DNA from: Occallatibacter sp. | GTDB taxonomy: Bacteria; Acidobacteriota; Terriglobia; Terriglobales; Acidobacteriaceae | Direction: 5' to 3' | Assembly (NCBI GenBank): GCA_031296215.1 | Contig: JARLGE010000219.1 | Location: 1-34,141, forward strand | DNA: 34,141 nucleotides | Shown: one piece after another, positions 23,656 to 31,713 of the stretch | Layout: each line of letters opens with the position of its first letter | Numbering within the stretch: the first letter of the stretch is position 1 | The notes under the pieces: model-generated | What the model was told of the DNA's origin: nothing | Seen by the model: the letters and a program-made list of their open reading frames with translations, nothing else | Database searches by the model: none | Translations under genes and position numbers: made by a program

Positions 23656-24273
23656 ATGACAGTTTCCGCAGAGGAGCGCGCGCGCCGCATCAGGATCGTT
23701 CTTTTCGACGTCGATGGAGTTTTGACGAACGGGACGATCTGGGTTTATCCCATGCCCGTGGCGCTGCCGGACGGGTCCGTGACGACGAGGTTGGTTGAGC
23801 CCAAGGGGTTCAGCGCGCACGATGGCGCGGGGATGACGCTGGCGCGGCTGGGCGGGATGAAGGTGGGCGTGATTACCAAGCGCATCAGCGAGGCGGTGGC
23901 CCTGAGGGCGCGCGACCTGAAGATGGAGTTTGTCTACCAGGGGCAGGCCTTCAAGATGAAGGCGGTGCGCGAGATTGCCCAGAAGGAAGGCGTGACGCTG
24001 GACGAAATTGCCTACGTGGGCGACGACGTGATCGATCTGCCGGCGATGCGCGCGGTGGGGTTTGCCGTGGCGGTGGCCAATGCGCGCACCGAGGTGAAGG
24101 CCGAGGCCCATTACGTTACGCCGCATGAGGGCGGCGCGGGCGCCGGGCGCGATGCGATCGAGTTCATCCTCGCGGCCAAGGGGCTGCTGGAGAAGTGCAT
24201 CGCGGCATCGATCGACGAGAGCAATCCGTTGCCGCCCTCGATGGACATCGGCAAGGGCGGCGATTTGAAGTGA
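23656..24273 (+). CDS. kdsC: 3-deoxy-D-manno-octulosonate 8-phosphate phosphatase (HAD family)
   Basis: The 205-aa HAD phosphatase would hydrolyse KDO-8-phosphate to KDO, the inner-core sugar of lipopolysaccharide, in the cytoplasm. Motif I is FDVDGVLT (Asp18, Asp20), motif II is the Thr of VITKR (about 74), motif III lysines lie near 100-102 and motif IV is GDDVIDLPA (Asp123, Asp124, Asp127). The cap-less, tetrameric KdsC subtype is supported by FSAHDGAGM and the C-terminal [11 protein letters not shown], near the usual GGxGAxRE. A few extra residues lie in the beta-hairpin after motif I and at the C-terminus. Its stop overlaps the possible GTG start of queC by 4 bp. Other HAD sugar phosphatases are possible but less likely. 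Confidence 0.85.
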   Translation: MTVSAEERARRIRIVLFDVDGVLTNGTIWVYPMPVALPDGSVTTRLVEPKGFSAHDGAGMTLARLGGMKVGVITKRISEAVALRARDLKMEFVYQGQAFKMKAVREIAQKEGVTLDEIAYVGDDVIDLPAMRAVGFAVAVANARTEVKAEAHYVTPHEGGAGAGRDAIEFILAAKGLLEKCIAASIDESNPLPPSMDIGKGGDLK

Positions 24274-24998
24274 GCGCGAACCGGACAAACATGACCGTGG
24301 AACCCAAAAGAGCGGTGGTGCTGTTGAGCGGGGGACTGGACTCGGCGACGGTGCTGGCGATTGCGCGCAGCCAGGGGTTCGAGCTGTATGCGCTGTCGTT
24401 CTCCTATGGGCAGCGCCATGTTTGGGAACTCGAGGCGGCTGCGCGGGTGGCCGCGTCGATCGGCGTTGCGCAACATCGCGTCGCGAAGATCGATTTGAGA
24501 ATCTTTGGCGGGTCGGCGCTGACCGATGAGATCGATGTGCCAAAGCGCCGCTCGGCGGAAGACATGGCTCATGGGATTCCGGTCACGTATGTGCCGGCGC
24601 GCAACACGATCTTTCTCTCGTTTGCGCTGGCCTGGGCGGAGGTGCTCGCAAGCAGCGATATTTTTATCGGCGTCAATGCGCTGGATTATTCGGGCTATCC
24701 TGATTGCCGGCCGGAGTTCATCGAAGCCTTCGAGAAGATGGCCAACCTGGCGACCAAGGCCGGCGTGGAAGGTAGGCAGGCGCTGAAGATTCACGCGCCG
24801 CTGATTGCGATGTCGAAAGCGCAGATCATTCAGAGGGGCATGGAACTGGGCGTGGACTATGGGCTGACCGGCAGTTGCTACGATCCATCGGTCAACGGGG
24901 CGCCGTGCGGTGAGTGCGACTCGTGCCTGTTGCGGCGGAAGGGGTTTCGCGAGAACGGGATTGAGGATCCGCTGGTGTACGAAAAACCTGGCTCTTAG
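24270..24998 (+). CDS. queC: 7-cyano-7-deazaguanine synthase
   Basis: The enzyme converts 7-carboxy-7-deazaguanine to preQ0 with ATP and ammonia, in the queuosine/7-deazaguanine pathway. It has the N-type ATP pyrophosphatase P-loop LLSGGLDS (13-18 from the ATG at 24291), then SFSYGQRH, and [12 protein letters not shown] near 101. A complete zinc site follows: C196, C206, C209 and C212 in CYDPS / CGECDSC. Two starts are possible: GTG at 24270, which overlaps the kdsC stop as GTGA with AAGGGCGG 9 nt upstream, or ATG at 24291, which gives the usual family N-terminus but lacks a ribosome site. The GTG is given here. The product of queE, just downstream, supplies its substrate. Confidence 0.93.
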   Translation: MSANRTNMTVEPKRAVVLLSGGLDSATVLAIARSQGFELYALSFSYGQRHVWELEAAARVAASIGVAQHRVAKIDLRIFGGSALTDEIDVPKRRSAEDMAHGIPVTYVPARNTIFLSFALAWAEVLASSDIFIGVNALDYSGYPDCRPEFIEAFEKMANLATKAGVEGRQALKIHAPLIAMSKAQIIQRGMELGVDYGLTGSCYDPSVNGAPCGECDSCLLRRKGFRENGIEDPLVYEKPGS

Positions 24999-25088
24999 CT
25001 TTTAGCCTTTAGCTTTCAGCTTGTTCGTGCCGAGTTGACGGCCCAGACCCTTGCACGATGAGCTAAGAGCTTACAGCCGAAAGCTGGT
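24994..25088. repeat. Pair of inverted heptamer arrays between queC and queE
   Basis: Four 7-bp units of the type TTTAGCT run from 24994 to 25021 (CTTAGCT, TTTAGCC, TTTAGCT, TTCAGCT), starting inside the queC stop codon region. Four units of the opposite sense lie at 25061-25088 (AGCTAAG, AGCTTAC, AGCCGAA, AGCTGGT), ending 5 bp before the queE ATG. A 39-bp spacer separates them. The two arrays can pair imperfectly, with the AGCT cores in register, to form a long stem. Confidence 0.7.
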
Positions 25089-25092
25089 TTTG

Positions 25093-25731
25093 ATGAATTA
25101 TGCCGTGAAGGAAATCTTTTATACGCTGCAGGGCGAGGGTGCGCAGGCGGGGCGCGCGGCGGTGTTCTGCCGGTTTGCGGGCTGCAATCTCTGGTCGGGG
25201 CGCGAGGCGGATCGGGCCTCGGCCGTATGCCGGTTTTGTGATACGGATTTCCTGGGCGTGGATGGAATGGGCGGAGGGAAGTTCGAATCGGCGGAAAGCG
25301 CGGCTGCGGCTGTTGAAGAGAAGTGGCAGGGTGATTCGCAGCAAGGCAAGCGGTTTGTGGTGTGCACCGGAGGCGAGCCTCTTCTGCAGTTGGATGGAAG
25401 CTTAATCGATGCGCTGCATGAGCGCGGCTTTGAGATTGCTGTCGAGACGAATGGAACGGTGGCGGCGCCGGAAGGGGTGGATTGGCTGTGCGTGAGCCCC
25501 AAGTTCGGAGCGCAACTGGTGCAGTTGAGCGGCGATGAGCTGAAGCTGGTCTATCCGCAGACGGGATTCGATCCAGGCGAGTTTGCGGGGCTGGAGTTCC
25601 GGCACTTCTTTTTGCAGCCGATGGATGGTCCTGATCGCCGCGTAAATACACGGCTTGCGGTTGAGTATTGCATGGAGCATCCGCAGTGGCGACTGAGCTT
25701 GCAGACGCACAAGATTCTGGGAATTCCGTAG
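25093..25731 (+). CDS. queE: 7-carboxy-7-deazaguanine synthase (radical SAM)
   Basis: The 212-aa enzyme makes the 7-deazaguanine ring from 6-carboxytetrahydropterin, using S-adenosylmethionine, an iron-sulfur cluster and magnesium. It begins MNYAVKEIFYTLQGEG, the QueE hallmark. The cluster motif is C31-x14-C46-x2-C49 (CNLW ... CRFCDTDF), the long-loop version known in QueE, not CX3CX2C. Further marks are VCTGGEPLLQ (SAM contact), VETNGT, VSPK and QPMDGP near the C-terminus. The ATG at 25093 matches the family N-terminus; a TTG at 25051 in frame lies within the repeat. Ribosome site weak. It converges on the membrane protein gene with 33 bp between stops. queD and queF are not in this window. 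Confidence 0.93.
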   Translation: MNYAVKEIFYTLQGEGAQAGRAAVFCRFAGCNLWSGREADRASAVCRFCDTDFLGVDGMGGGKFESAESAAAAVEEKWQGDSQQGKRFVVCTGGEPLLQLDGSLIDALHERGFEIAVETNGTVAAPEGVDWLCVSPKFGAQLVQLSGDELKLVYPQTGFDPGEFAGLEFRHFFLQPMDGPDRRVNTRLAVEYCMEHPQWRLSLQTHKILGIP

Positions 25732-25764
25732 AGACGAATCAATATCTCGATTGAAAGTCCTTCA

Positions 25765-27495
25765 TTATTGCGCGGGATACGGGGACAGGCTGACGGGGTC
25801 GTTGTCTGGTTGCACGAGCCAGACTTTGCGGTCCTCGTAGTAATGCAGCAGCTCCTGGTTGTTGGCGGCGTCCATCTCGCGGGCCCAGATGATTTTTGCG
25901 CTGTCGATGTCGGGGGCGTTGTAGACCCATTCATCCAGCGAACTGTGGGCGGGCGAGTAGCGGACGAGGATGAGCTGGTTGCCGGGCAACTGATTGAGCT
26001 GGTCTTCGATGTGCTCGCGCGGCAGGCCCATGCGGCCGGGCCCGTGCCAGGTGGAGGCCCATGAGCCGCTCGGCCACTTGGCGAGGCCTATGTGGAGCGG
26101 CTCGGCAACCAGGCGCAGCGCGGCGAGCGCAATGCAGAGGGTTACAATGAAGCGCTGGATGGCGAGCCCGGCGGGCTGCCTGCCGGGCTGCCACTGGCGC
26201 AGGTGGCGCATCATCTGAAGGCCGAGCGCGTAAAAGGCAGGCGTGATGGCGGCGAAGTAGTGAGGGATGAGCCAGGTCTCCACGATGACGGCGGAGAAGA
26301 CGACCGCGATCGAGACCACCAGGAAGCGAATGCGGCGGTCGAGCAGCGCGCGGCGCAGCATGATGAGCGGCGGCAGCAGCGCGAAGCCGGCAAAGAAGAG
26401 GAACATGCGCAGCGGCTTGAAAAATAGCTCCTCTTTCACCAGACCGCCGGGTGTGTGCAGGCGCATGGCGGAGCCGAGTTCCTGATTCACGTAGAAGTCG
26501 CGAATGACTTCGTGGCGGTAGTCGGGGATGGGGCGCGGGGATTGCCAGATCCAATAGGGAGCGGCGGCATACTCGGCACGGTCGACGGTGTAGGGTAGGG
26601 TGCGCGCGTTGCCGAAGGCGCGGTAGTCGTAGTAGCCCAGCCAGGCAACGGCGGCGAGAACGATTGAGAGCGGGAGCACGGTGCGGCGCAGGACGAGCGC
26701 GAGGGAGGGGCGGCTCTTGGCGAAGAAGAGCCAGCGCGCGAGAAGGACGGCGGCGAGCAGGCAGAGCAGCAGGCCTTCATAGGGACGGCTGAGGGCCAGG
26801 ATGCTGACGCCGATGGCCATGAAGATTGCGTCGCGATGGCGCGTGTGACGGATGAAGCGGGGCAGGCCTCCAAGCAGCAGCGCCGCACCCAGCGCCGCAA
26901 CCGAGCCGCCGCCGGAGTAGGTGTTGATCCAGTAGCTGAAGAGGCCAATGCGCAGAATGGCGATGACTCCGCCGAGCAGAGCCCATCGGGGCGGGAGCCA
27001 GGCCTGCAGCATCCAGCAGAATGCCGCGCACATTAGCGCGTTAACGACGAGCAGTCCAAACCAGGGATGGCCGAAGAGCACTTTCCCGGCGGCCAGAATG
27101 AGGCCCTGCGCGGGAAAGTACATGGACATGTAGGTGGGCTGCATGGTGATCTGGATGCTTTCGAAATGGACCCACAGGGCAGGGGTGGGATTGGCGAGGC
27201 GGCCGAGGGCGAAGGTGTTGGCCGCGAGCAGAAAGCTGAAGTCGTCCTGCACAAAGGGCAAGGGAATGGGGCAGAAGGGAAGAATGGCGAGACGCAGCAG
27301 AAATGCGGTGGCGCCGACGGCGAAGACAGAGAGACGCTTTCTGCGCGCGAGCTGAGAGAATGCGCGTTCGATGCGCGCGAACCAGGATGAGCCGAGCCGC
27401 GGCAAAGCGAATGCGACGGCGAAGGCGATGGCGGTGAGGCTGCCTTCGATCAGCATGAGTGAAGGGCCGTTGTCCGGGCTGGGAATCACGTTCAT
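25765..27495 (-). CDS. Polytopic membrane protein, glycosyltransferase 39-like (GT-C fold)
   Basis: The 576-aa protein has about 10-12 hydrophobic segments (for example LMLIEGSLTAIAFAVAFAL, FGLLVVNALMCAAFCWML, FLFFAGFALLPPLIML). After the second, the loop PFVQDDFSFLLAANTFALG has the paired acidic residues expected at the catalytic site of GT-C, lipid-linked-sugar glycosyltransferases. A soluble C-terminal part of about 100 residues follows (PGNQLILVRYSPAHSS, WAREMDAANNQELLHYYEDR), the last being a common tail of such proteins. It probably transfers a sugar from a polyprenyl phosphate to an acceptor on the outer face of the cytoplasmic membrane. The family is inferred from topology and the DD motif; the acceptor is unknown. 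No clear ribosome site precedes the ATG at 27495. Confidence 0.75.
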   Translation of the reverse strand: MNVIPSPDNGPSLMLIEGSLTAIAFAVAFALPRLGSSWFARIERAFSQLARRKRLSVFAVGATAFLLRLAILPFCPIPLPFVQDDFSFLLAANTFALGRLANPTPALWVHFESIQITMQPTYMSMYFPAQGLILAAGKVLFGHPWFGLLVVNALMCAAFCWMLQAWLPPRWALLGGVIAILRIGLFSYWINTYSGGGSVAALGAALLLGGLPRFIRHTRHRDAIFMAIGVSILALSRPYEGLLLCLLAAVLLARWLFFAKSRPSLALVLRRTVLPLSIVLAAVAWLGYYDYRAFGNARTLPYTVDRAEYAAAPYWIWQSPRPIPDYRHEVIRDFYVNQELGSAMRLHTPGGLVKEELFFKPLRMFLFFAGFALLPPLIMLRRALLDRRIRFLVVSIAVVFSAVIVETWLIPHYFAAITPAFYALGLQMMRHLRQWQPGRQPAGLAIQRFIVTLCIALAALRLVAEPLHIGLAKWPSGSWASTWHGPGRMGLPREHIEDQLNQLPGNQLILVRYSPAHSSLDEWVYNAPDIDSAKIIWAREMDAANNQELLHYYEDRKVWLVQPDNDPVSLSPYPAQ

Positions 27496-27860
27496 ATTCT
27501 AACGGCTCACCCCAGCAGCTGTTTGCGGATCGGCTGGAACGGTTGGGGCGCTTCGATACGGGAAGATTATGTGACGCTTTGTGAATGCCGCTCGCCTGCC
27601 TTTGAGAATGCTCCTTGGTTACTCGGCCCCGGACCAATGGCCGCAGATATGACGCGCCGGCTCGATCGGGAGTGTAGGCGTGGTAGTGGTCGAAGAGCAG
27701 CGGAGCCAGCCCAACGTATCTGCGAAAGGGTCATGAAGACGACTACACCCGGGCCAACGCATTCATAAGAAGCTTGCACCACAAATCATCCGAAAAAGGT
27801 CGCGCCATCGTCATGCGTTGTGAATCGTCGCCTCTACGATACGCCATCCGGAGAGATGCT
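27496..27860. other. 365-bp gap without a supported gene
   Basis: Short ORFs occur on both strands but none shows family motifs or coherent composition. The gap lies between the GH127 stop and the membrane protein start, both on the minus strand, so it must hold the 3' end of one and the promoter of the other. TAGAAT abuts the membrane protein ATG but is too close to serve as its -10 box. I see no tRNA, strong hairpin or repeat. GC begins to fall here relative to the left part of the window. Confidence 0.5.
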
Positions 27861-29951
27861 CTAAACGCGGGTGAACGGAATCCAGACCTGCATTGCCGAA
27901 CGCGAACGGTTCGCCCATGCATAGTAAGGAATCAGTTTGAGCGTTGTGCGAGTTTCTTCCTGCGGGCGGCTTTCGTCTGCGGTGAAATAGAGCGAAGTCC
28001 CCGCGGAAGAGCGCGCAACGGTCCCGGCATGGTCAAGCACCATCACTCCGTCGAGAAGATCAGGAACAAAGCGGCTCTCGGAACTGGCGCCAACCTCTGC
28101 GGCGCAATGACTGAATACGCTTTGCTGCACCGCGTCAGGTTGATCCAGCATTTCCATGCAGAAGACAACCGGCCCGCGCTGAATTGCGACCCGGCCACGA
28201 TCTTCAGCGACTGCCGCATTTGCTTTGAGCAGTTGCACAGCCATATCGAAGTGAAGGTCGATGGAGTCGCCGGGCGACCAGCGCCGGTGGATGGCGAGAT
28301 ACTTGCCTGGCTCGATTCCTGAAAGCGGCGTCCCGTTTACCGTCGCCGAGTTCTTTGACGACCAGCCCGGAATCCGAACATAGACCGTAAAATCGCGCGC
28401 CTCCTCGGGGGAGACGGAGATATGCACCTCGCCATCCCATGGATAATTCGTCTTCTGCTCCATGCGCAATCCGGTTCCGTCTTCCAATCGCCATGACATT
28501 CGGGAATTATCGTAGAGGTGCACATAGACGCCGTCAGCGGCGGTGGAGTAGAAATAGCCGGGCAGCTCGGCGAAGGTCCTCTCCAAATTCGGCGGGCAGC
28601 ACGTGGTGTCATACCAGGGGTTGCGAATCTTGCCCTCCGGATCTTCAGCGTATCGGGAGTCACCGGATGGATCGAATGCCAACGGGTTGCGATAACAATA
28701 AGTTGTTCCGTCAAGGGACATCCCGGAGTTGATGCCGTTGTAAAGAGCGCGCTCCATCACGTCCGCGAACTTCGCTTCGCCTGAAGCGGCGAGCATGCGC
28801 CAGTTCCACATCATGTTGCCGATTGCCGCGCAACTCTCGCCATAGGCGCGCGCATTCGGCAATTCGTACGGATCGCCAAAAGCTTCGCCTTCCTGGCGTG
28901 CGCCGACCCCGCCCGTCACGTAAAGCTGGTGCGAGGCCAGATCGTCCCAGAGCCCGCTCAGTGTCTTCCAGTAGGACGGATCTCCAGTTTCAAGATAGTA
29001 GTCGGTTGCGCCGCAGCAGGCGTACATGGCTCGAACCGCGTGGCCCTCCAGCCTGGTCCGCGAGGTGAACGGGATCCCGCAGAACATGTAGGTGATTTGG
29101 CCGGGCCGCAGAGGGATCCGCTCATCTCCGTGCAGAATATAGCCGGCAAGGTCGACGTATTGCCGTTTCCCGGTGGTGCGATAGAGTTCGATGAGCGCCA
29201 TCTCGATTTCGGGGTGGCCGGCGACAATGCCCATTCGATTCGCACCCGGACCGTAGTTGGGAATCAGGAAATTGTCGACGAAGCGAATGCCGGCATCGAG
29301 AAGAGTCCTGTCGCCGGTGGCGCGATAGTAGGCGATCGCTCCTTGAAGCAGATGGCCGATGTTATAGAGTTCGTGACCTGTGGTCTGCGTCGGATAGAGC
29401 ATGCGCAGCGGCTTTCGATCTTCCACGAAGTAGGTGTTCAGATAGCCGCCCGGCTCCTGCCCCGCGACCACATCGCGGATCATCGAATCGGCAGTCGCCC
29501 GGAGTTCGGGAAGCTCGTCAGACTGAAGCGCAAACGCGGCGCCTTCGAGCCACTTGTAAATATCGGAGTCAGAGTAAACGGGGCCTTTTTGCGGTGCGGA
29601 CGATTTGCCCGCCAGGCGCAGAAAGTTGTCCATGCGGCCATGCGCGATCAATTGATCGTGCATTGTGGGGATACTGGAGCGAACGTTGGTCGTGCGGCGT
29701 TTTGACCAGAAGCCAGCCTCAATCGTCACGGCCCTGACGGGCACGGGCTTCAGCCGGGCGAAGGGCGATTTGGAGAAGTCTGCGATGCCTGCATTCCTCC
29801 ACGCTCCGCCCGATACGGCGCTTGCGTCCCGCGTGGGCGCAAGCAGAGCGAGCAAGTCTCCGCCATCGGGCAGGGAATGCGCAACTGCTGGTGTAAAGCA
29901 AGACGCCGCCGCGGCAGCGAGGAACTTTCGGCGAGAGAGCCCTGACTTCAT
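27861..29951 (-). CDS. GH127-family beta-L-arabinofuranosidase-like enzyme, Tat-exported
   Basis: The 696-aa protein starts MKSGLSRRKFLAAAAA, a twin-arginine signal. The body is an alpha/alpha barrel (DUF1680/GH127) followed by beta-sandwich domains from about residue 470. The zinc-thiolate catalytic site of HypBA1-type enzymes is recognisable: Glu372 and Cys374 in GESCAAIGN, Cys451 and Cys452 in TTCCPPN, with the same 77-residue spacing as Cys340-Cys417 of HypBA1; Glu356 fits the acid/base position. It would release L-arabinofuranose from plant or glycoprotein glycans, outside the cytoplasm. AGGAGG (minus strand, 29958-29963) lies 6 nt before the ATG. Sampled lines of this gene are less GC-rich (about 48-58 percent) than most of the window. 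Neighbouring GH31-like and GH116-like sequences suggest glycan use. Other GH127 substrates are possible. Confidence 0.88.
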   Translation of the reverse strand: MKSGLSRRKFLAAAAASCFTPAVAHSLPDGGDLLALLAPTRDASAVSGGAWRNAGIADFSKSPFARLKPVPVRAVTIEAGFWSKRRTTNVRSSIPTMHDQLIAHGRMDNFLRLAGKSSAPQKGPVYSDSDIYKWLEGAAFALQSDELPELRATADSMIRDVVAGQEPGGYLNTYFVEDRKPLRMLYPTQTTGHELYNIGHLLQGAIAYYRATGDRTLLDAGIRFVDNFLIPNYGPGANRMGIVAGHPEIEMALIELYRTTGKRQYVDLAGYILHGDERIPLRPGQITYMFCGIPFTSRTRLEGHAVRAMYACCGATDYYLETGDPSYWKTLSGLWDDLASHQLYVTGGVGARQEGEAFGDPYELPNARAYGESCAAIGNMMWNWRMLAASGEAKFADVMERALYNGINSGMSLDGTTYCYRNPLAFDPSGDSRYAEDPEGKIRNPWYDTTCCPPNLERTFAELPGYFYSTAADGVYVHLYDNSRMSWRLEDGTGLRMEQKTNYPWDGEVHISVSPEEARDFTVYVRIPGWSSKNSATVNGTPLSGIEPGKYLAIHRRWSPGDSIDLHFDMAVQLLKANAAVAEDRGRVAIQRGPVVFCMEMLDQPDAVQQSVFSHCAAEVGASSESRFVPDLLDGVMVLDHAGTVARSSAGTSLYFTADESRPQEETRTTLKLIPYYAWANRSRSAMQVWIPFTRV

Positions 29952-30190
29952 CTTGAACCTCCTGGCGAATGGTCTTCCTGGGCAGAATCATGAGTAGCAG
30001 TTCGATCTTCCCCAGGCACATGCCATAGCGGCTGCCGGGCGGATCGATCGGTGCCCGCGACGGGTAACCGGTTCTTACATTTCTGCTCATCGCGTCGCTT
30101 AATTCTACGCTGAAATCGGCTCAGGCACGCCGCGGGTTCGCCGATCGGGTCGTCTTTGAAACTCGGCAAGCTCCACGGGAACAGATCGTG

Positions 30191-30496
30191 TCAAGCATGC
30201 AAATCGCTCGCACGGCTCACCATTCGCCCCGAGCCAAGGACGTCGGATCCGCCAGAATCCCGCTCGTGGGCCCAGCCACCGCTCGACGGCGTACCCATGA
30301 ACCCATACCCGGCGGCCGCGAGCGCTGCGGTCTTCTCCGAGCTCGAGGGGATGCGAACGATATTGGGGGCGCACGGCTCCAGCACAACAGACCTGCCTTG
30401 GCGCGCCAACACCATCTGCGCATCCGCGCACCAAACGGCCCGGCACTCGAACAAGAAAGTCGCCAACAGGGCTAAAACGACGCCTCTGCGAACCAC
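30191..30496 (-). pseudogene. GH31-like N-terminal remnant
   Basis: The 101-residue frame from GTG at 30496 has a signal peptide (GVVLALLATFLFECRAVWCADA) followed by MVLARQGRSVVLEP, APNIVRIPSSSEKTAALAAAGYGF and GTPSSGGWAHERDSGG. These resemble, from memory, the N-terminal region of acidobacterial alpha-xylosidase/glucosidase (GH31) proteins. The frame stops soon after, and none of the GH31 catalytic barrel follows in any frame of the next 240 bp before the GH127 gene. It is therefore best read as the 5' stump of a deleted gene. The catalytic domain (normally several hundred residues) is absent. It could still make a short secreted peptide, but there is no support for a function. Family assignment is moderate. 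Confidence 0.5.
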
Positions 30497-30630
30497 AGCT
30501 CTTGACGCCCGGCAATCTCATCCATCTCCATTGAACCCCTCGGCCGTAGGCGGCGTTTTTTCAGCGCCGGTCGCCCGTCTTTGCCGCGGCGCCCGCTTGG
30601 GCCAGGGGCAGGACTGCGCCCTTGCCTCCC

Positions 30631-31713
30631 TCACCGCCGTGGCCGGGCCACTCTCCGCTCCGGCCGGGGCGCGGCCGGGCTGAAACAATCGAGGCGCATC
30701 GTGGCTTTGCTGCCCTCGATCCGCCGTAACTGCTCCTCCACAATCCGCCCCACCTGGGCGGGGTTGCCCTGGGCGCGCAGATTCAACAGCAACTCGTGCC
30801 GCCCGGCCGGCGACGCATCCAGATTCCCCTCCACCCTCGGCTCCTCCCCGTTGGCGCAGAGGGCCGCCTTCAACCAGCCGGTTGGCGAGCGATCAAATGT
30901 CTTCAGATGCACAATCGCAATCCCGGCTGCGGTCAGCGCCTCGTCCAGCCCATCCAGCAACGGCCCCACCAGCAGCGCCGGAGAGACTTGAGCTGCCGGC
31001 TCCAGCGTCACGCTCAGGTTGAGCCACGTCAGCGCGGCTTCTGCTCGTGCGTATTGCCGGTAGTCGATCTCCAGCGTCGTCCTTCCCGCTTCCAGCGATC
31101 CAAATAGAATCTCGTCCAGCCATTCTTGAACGCCCTCGCCGGTCTTCGCACTCAGCCTGCGCGTCTCCACGCCCGCGGCTCGGCCAGGAGTTTTTGCTGC
31201 GTCCGGATGAAGATCGGCCTTGCTCATGCAAACCAGGTCCGCCTCCTGCAGCTGCTTTTGAAAAAGGAAGGCCAGGTCGGAGTCCGCGTCATCGCCGGCG
31301 AGTGCCGCGGCGCGGGCCGGATCGACGAGCACCGTGAACGGCGCCACGCGATACTCGCCGAACCCTTCGCGCAGCGGACCGAAGACCGTCGCCGAAATGT
31401 CCGTGCAGCTTCCCACCGGCTCGGCGAAGATTACATCCGGCGACGAGCCGCGCACCTCCCCGATGACTTCCATCAACCGCGAAAACCTGCAGCAAAAGCA
31501 TCCGCCCGTCACTTCGCGAGTCAGCACGCCCTGCGCCTCGGCGTGGCGCGTGTCCACCAGCTCATCGCCCTGATCGTTGAGGATCACCGCCGCGCGCAGG
31601 CCGCGCCGTTCGAGCAATTGGGCAGCAGCCAGAATCAGGCTCGTCTTGCCCGAGCCAAGAAAGCCGCCGACGATCACAACCCACGGTCTCTTCCCACGCG
31701 GATTCAAATTCAT
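30631..31713 (-). CDS. CobW-family (G3E) GTPase, putative metallochaperone
   Basis: The 360-aa protein has a P-loop GGFLGSGKTS (16-25), the COG0523 metal-binding motif CFCC at 72-75 (GGCFCCR), a conserved EPVGSC segment (about 112), and SKAD as the guanine-specificity motif (variant of NKxD). A C-terminal CobW_C-like domain with LLLNLRAQGNPAQ follows. Such cytoplasmic GTPases deliver metals (zinc, cobalt or others) to client proteins. The ATG at 31713 overlaps the stop of the upstream GH116-like gene as ATGA, so translation is coupled; the long in-frame extension upstream reads through the GH116 gene and is a shadow. No zinc-starvation operator was identified. Client unknown; the GH127 enzyme nearby belongs to a zinc-dependent family. 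Confidence 0.85.
   Translation of the reverse strand: MNLNPRGKRPWVVIVGGFLGSGKTSLILAAAQLLERRGLRAAVILNDQGDELVDTRHAEAQGVLTREVTGGCFCCRFSRLMEVIGEVRGSSPDVIFAEPVGSCTDISATVFGPLREGFGEYRVAPFTVLVDPARAAALAGDDADSDLAFLFQKQLQEADLVCMSKADLHPDAAKTPGRAAGVETRRLSAKTGEGVQEWLDEILFGSLEAGRTTLEIDYRQYARAEAALTWLNLSVTLEPAAQVSPALLVGPLLDGLDEALTAAGIAIVHLKTFDRSPTGWLKAALCANGEEPRVEGNLDASPAGRHELLLNLRAQGNPAQVGRIVEEQLRRIEGSKATMRLDCFSPAAPRPERRVARPRR

Noticed and set aside
24994-25088. CRISPR-like array in the queC-queE junction
   Set aside because: Units are only 7 bp, contiguous without spacers, and inverted relative to each other; not a CRISPR.
27567-27782. Minus-strand 71-codon ORF in the gap after GH127
   Set aside because: No motif, no ribosome site, and Arg/Ser-rich composition; not enough support for a gene.
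30105-30521. Minus-strand 138-codon ORF overlapping the GH31-like stump
   Set aside because: The overlapping 101-residue frame has a signal peptide and GH31-like segments; this frame is Arg-rich without recognisable features.
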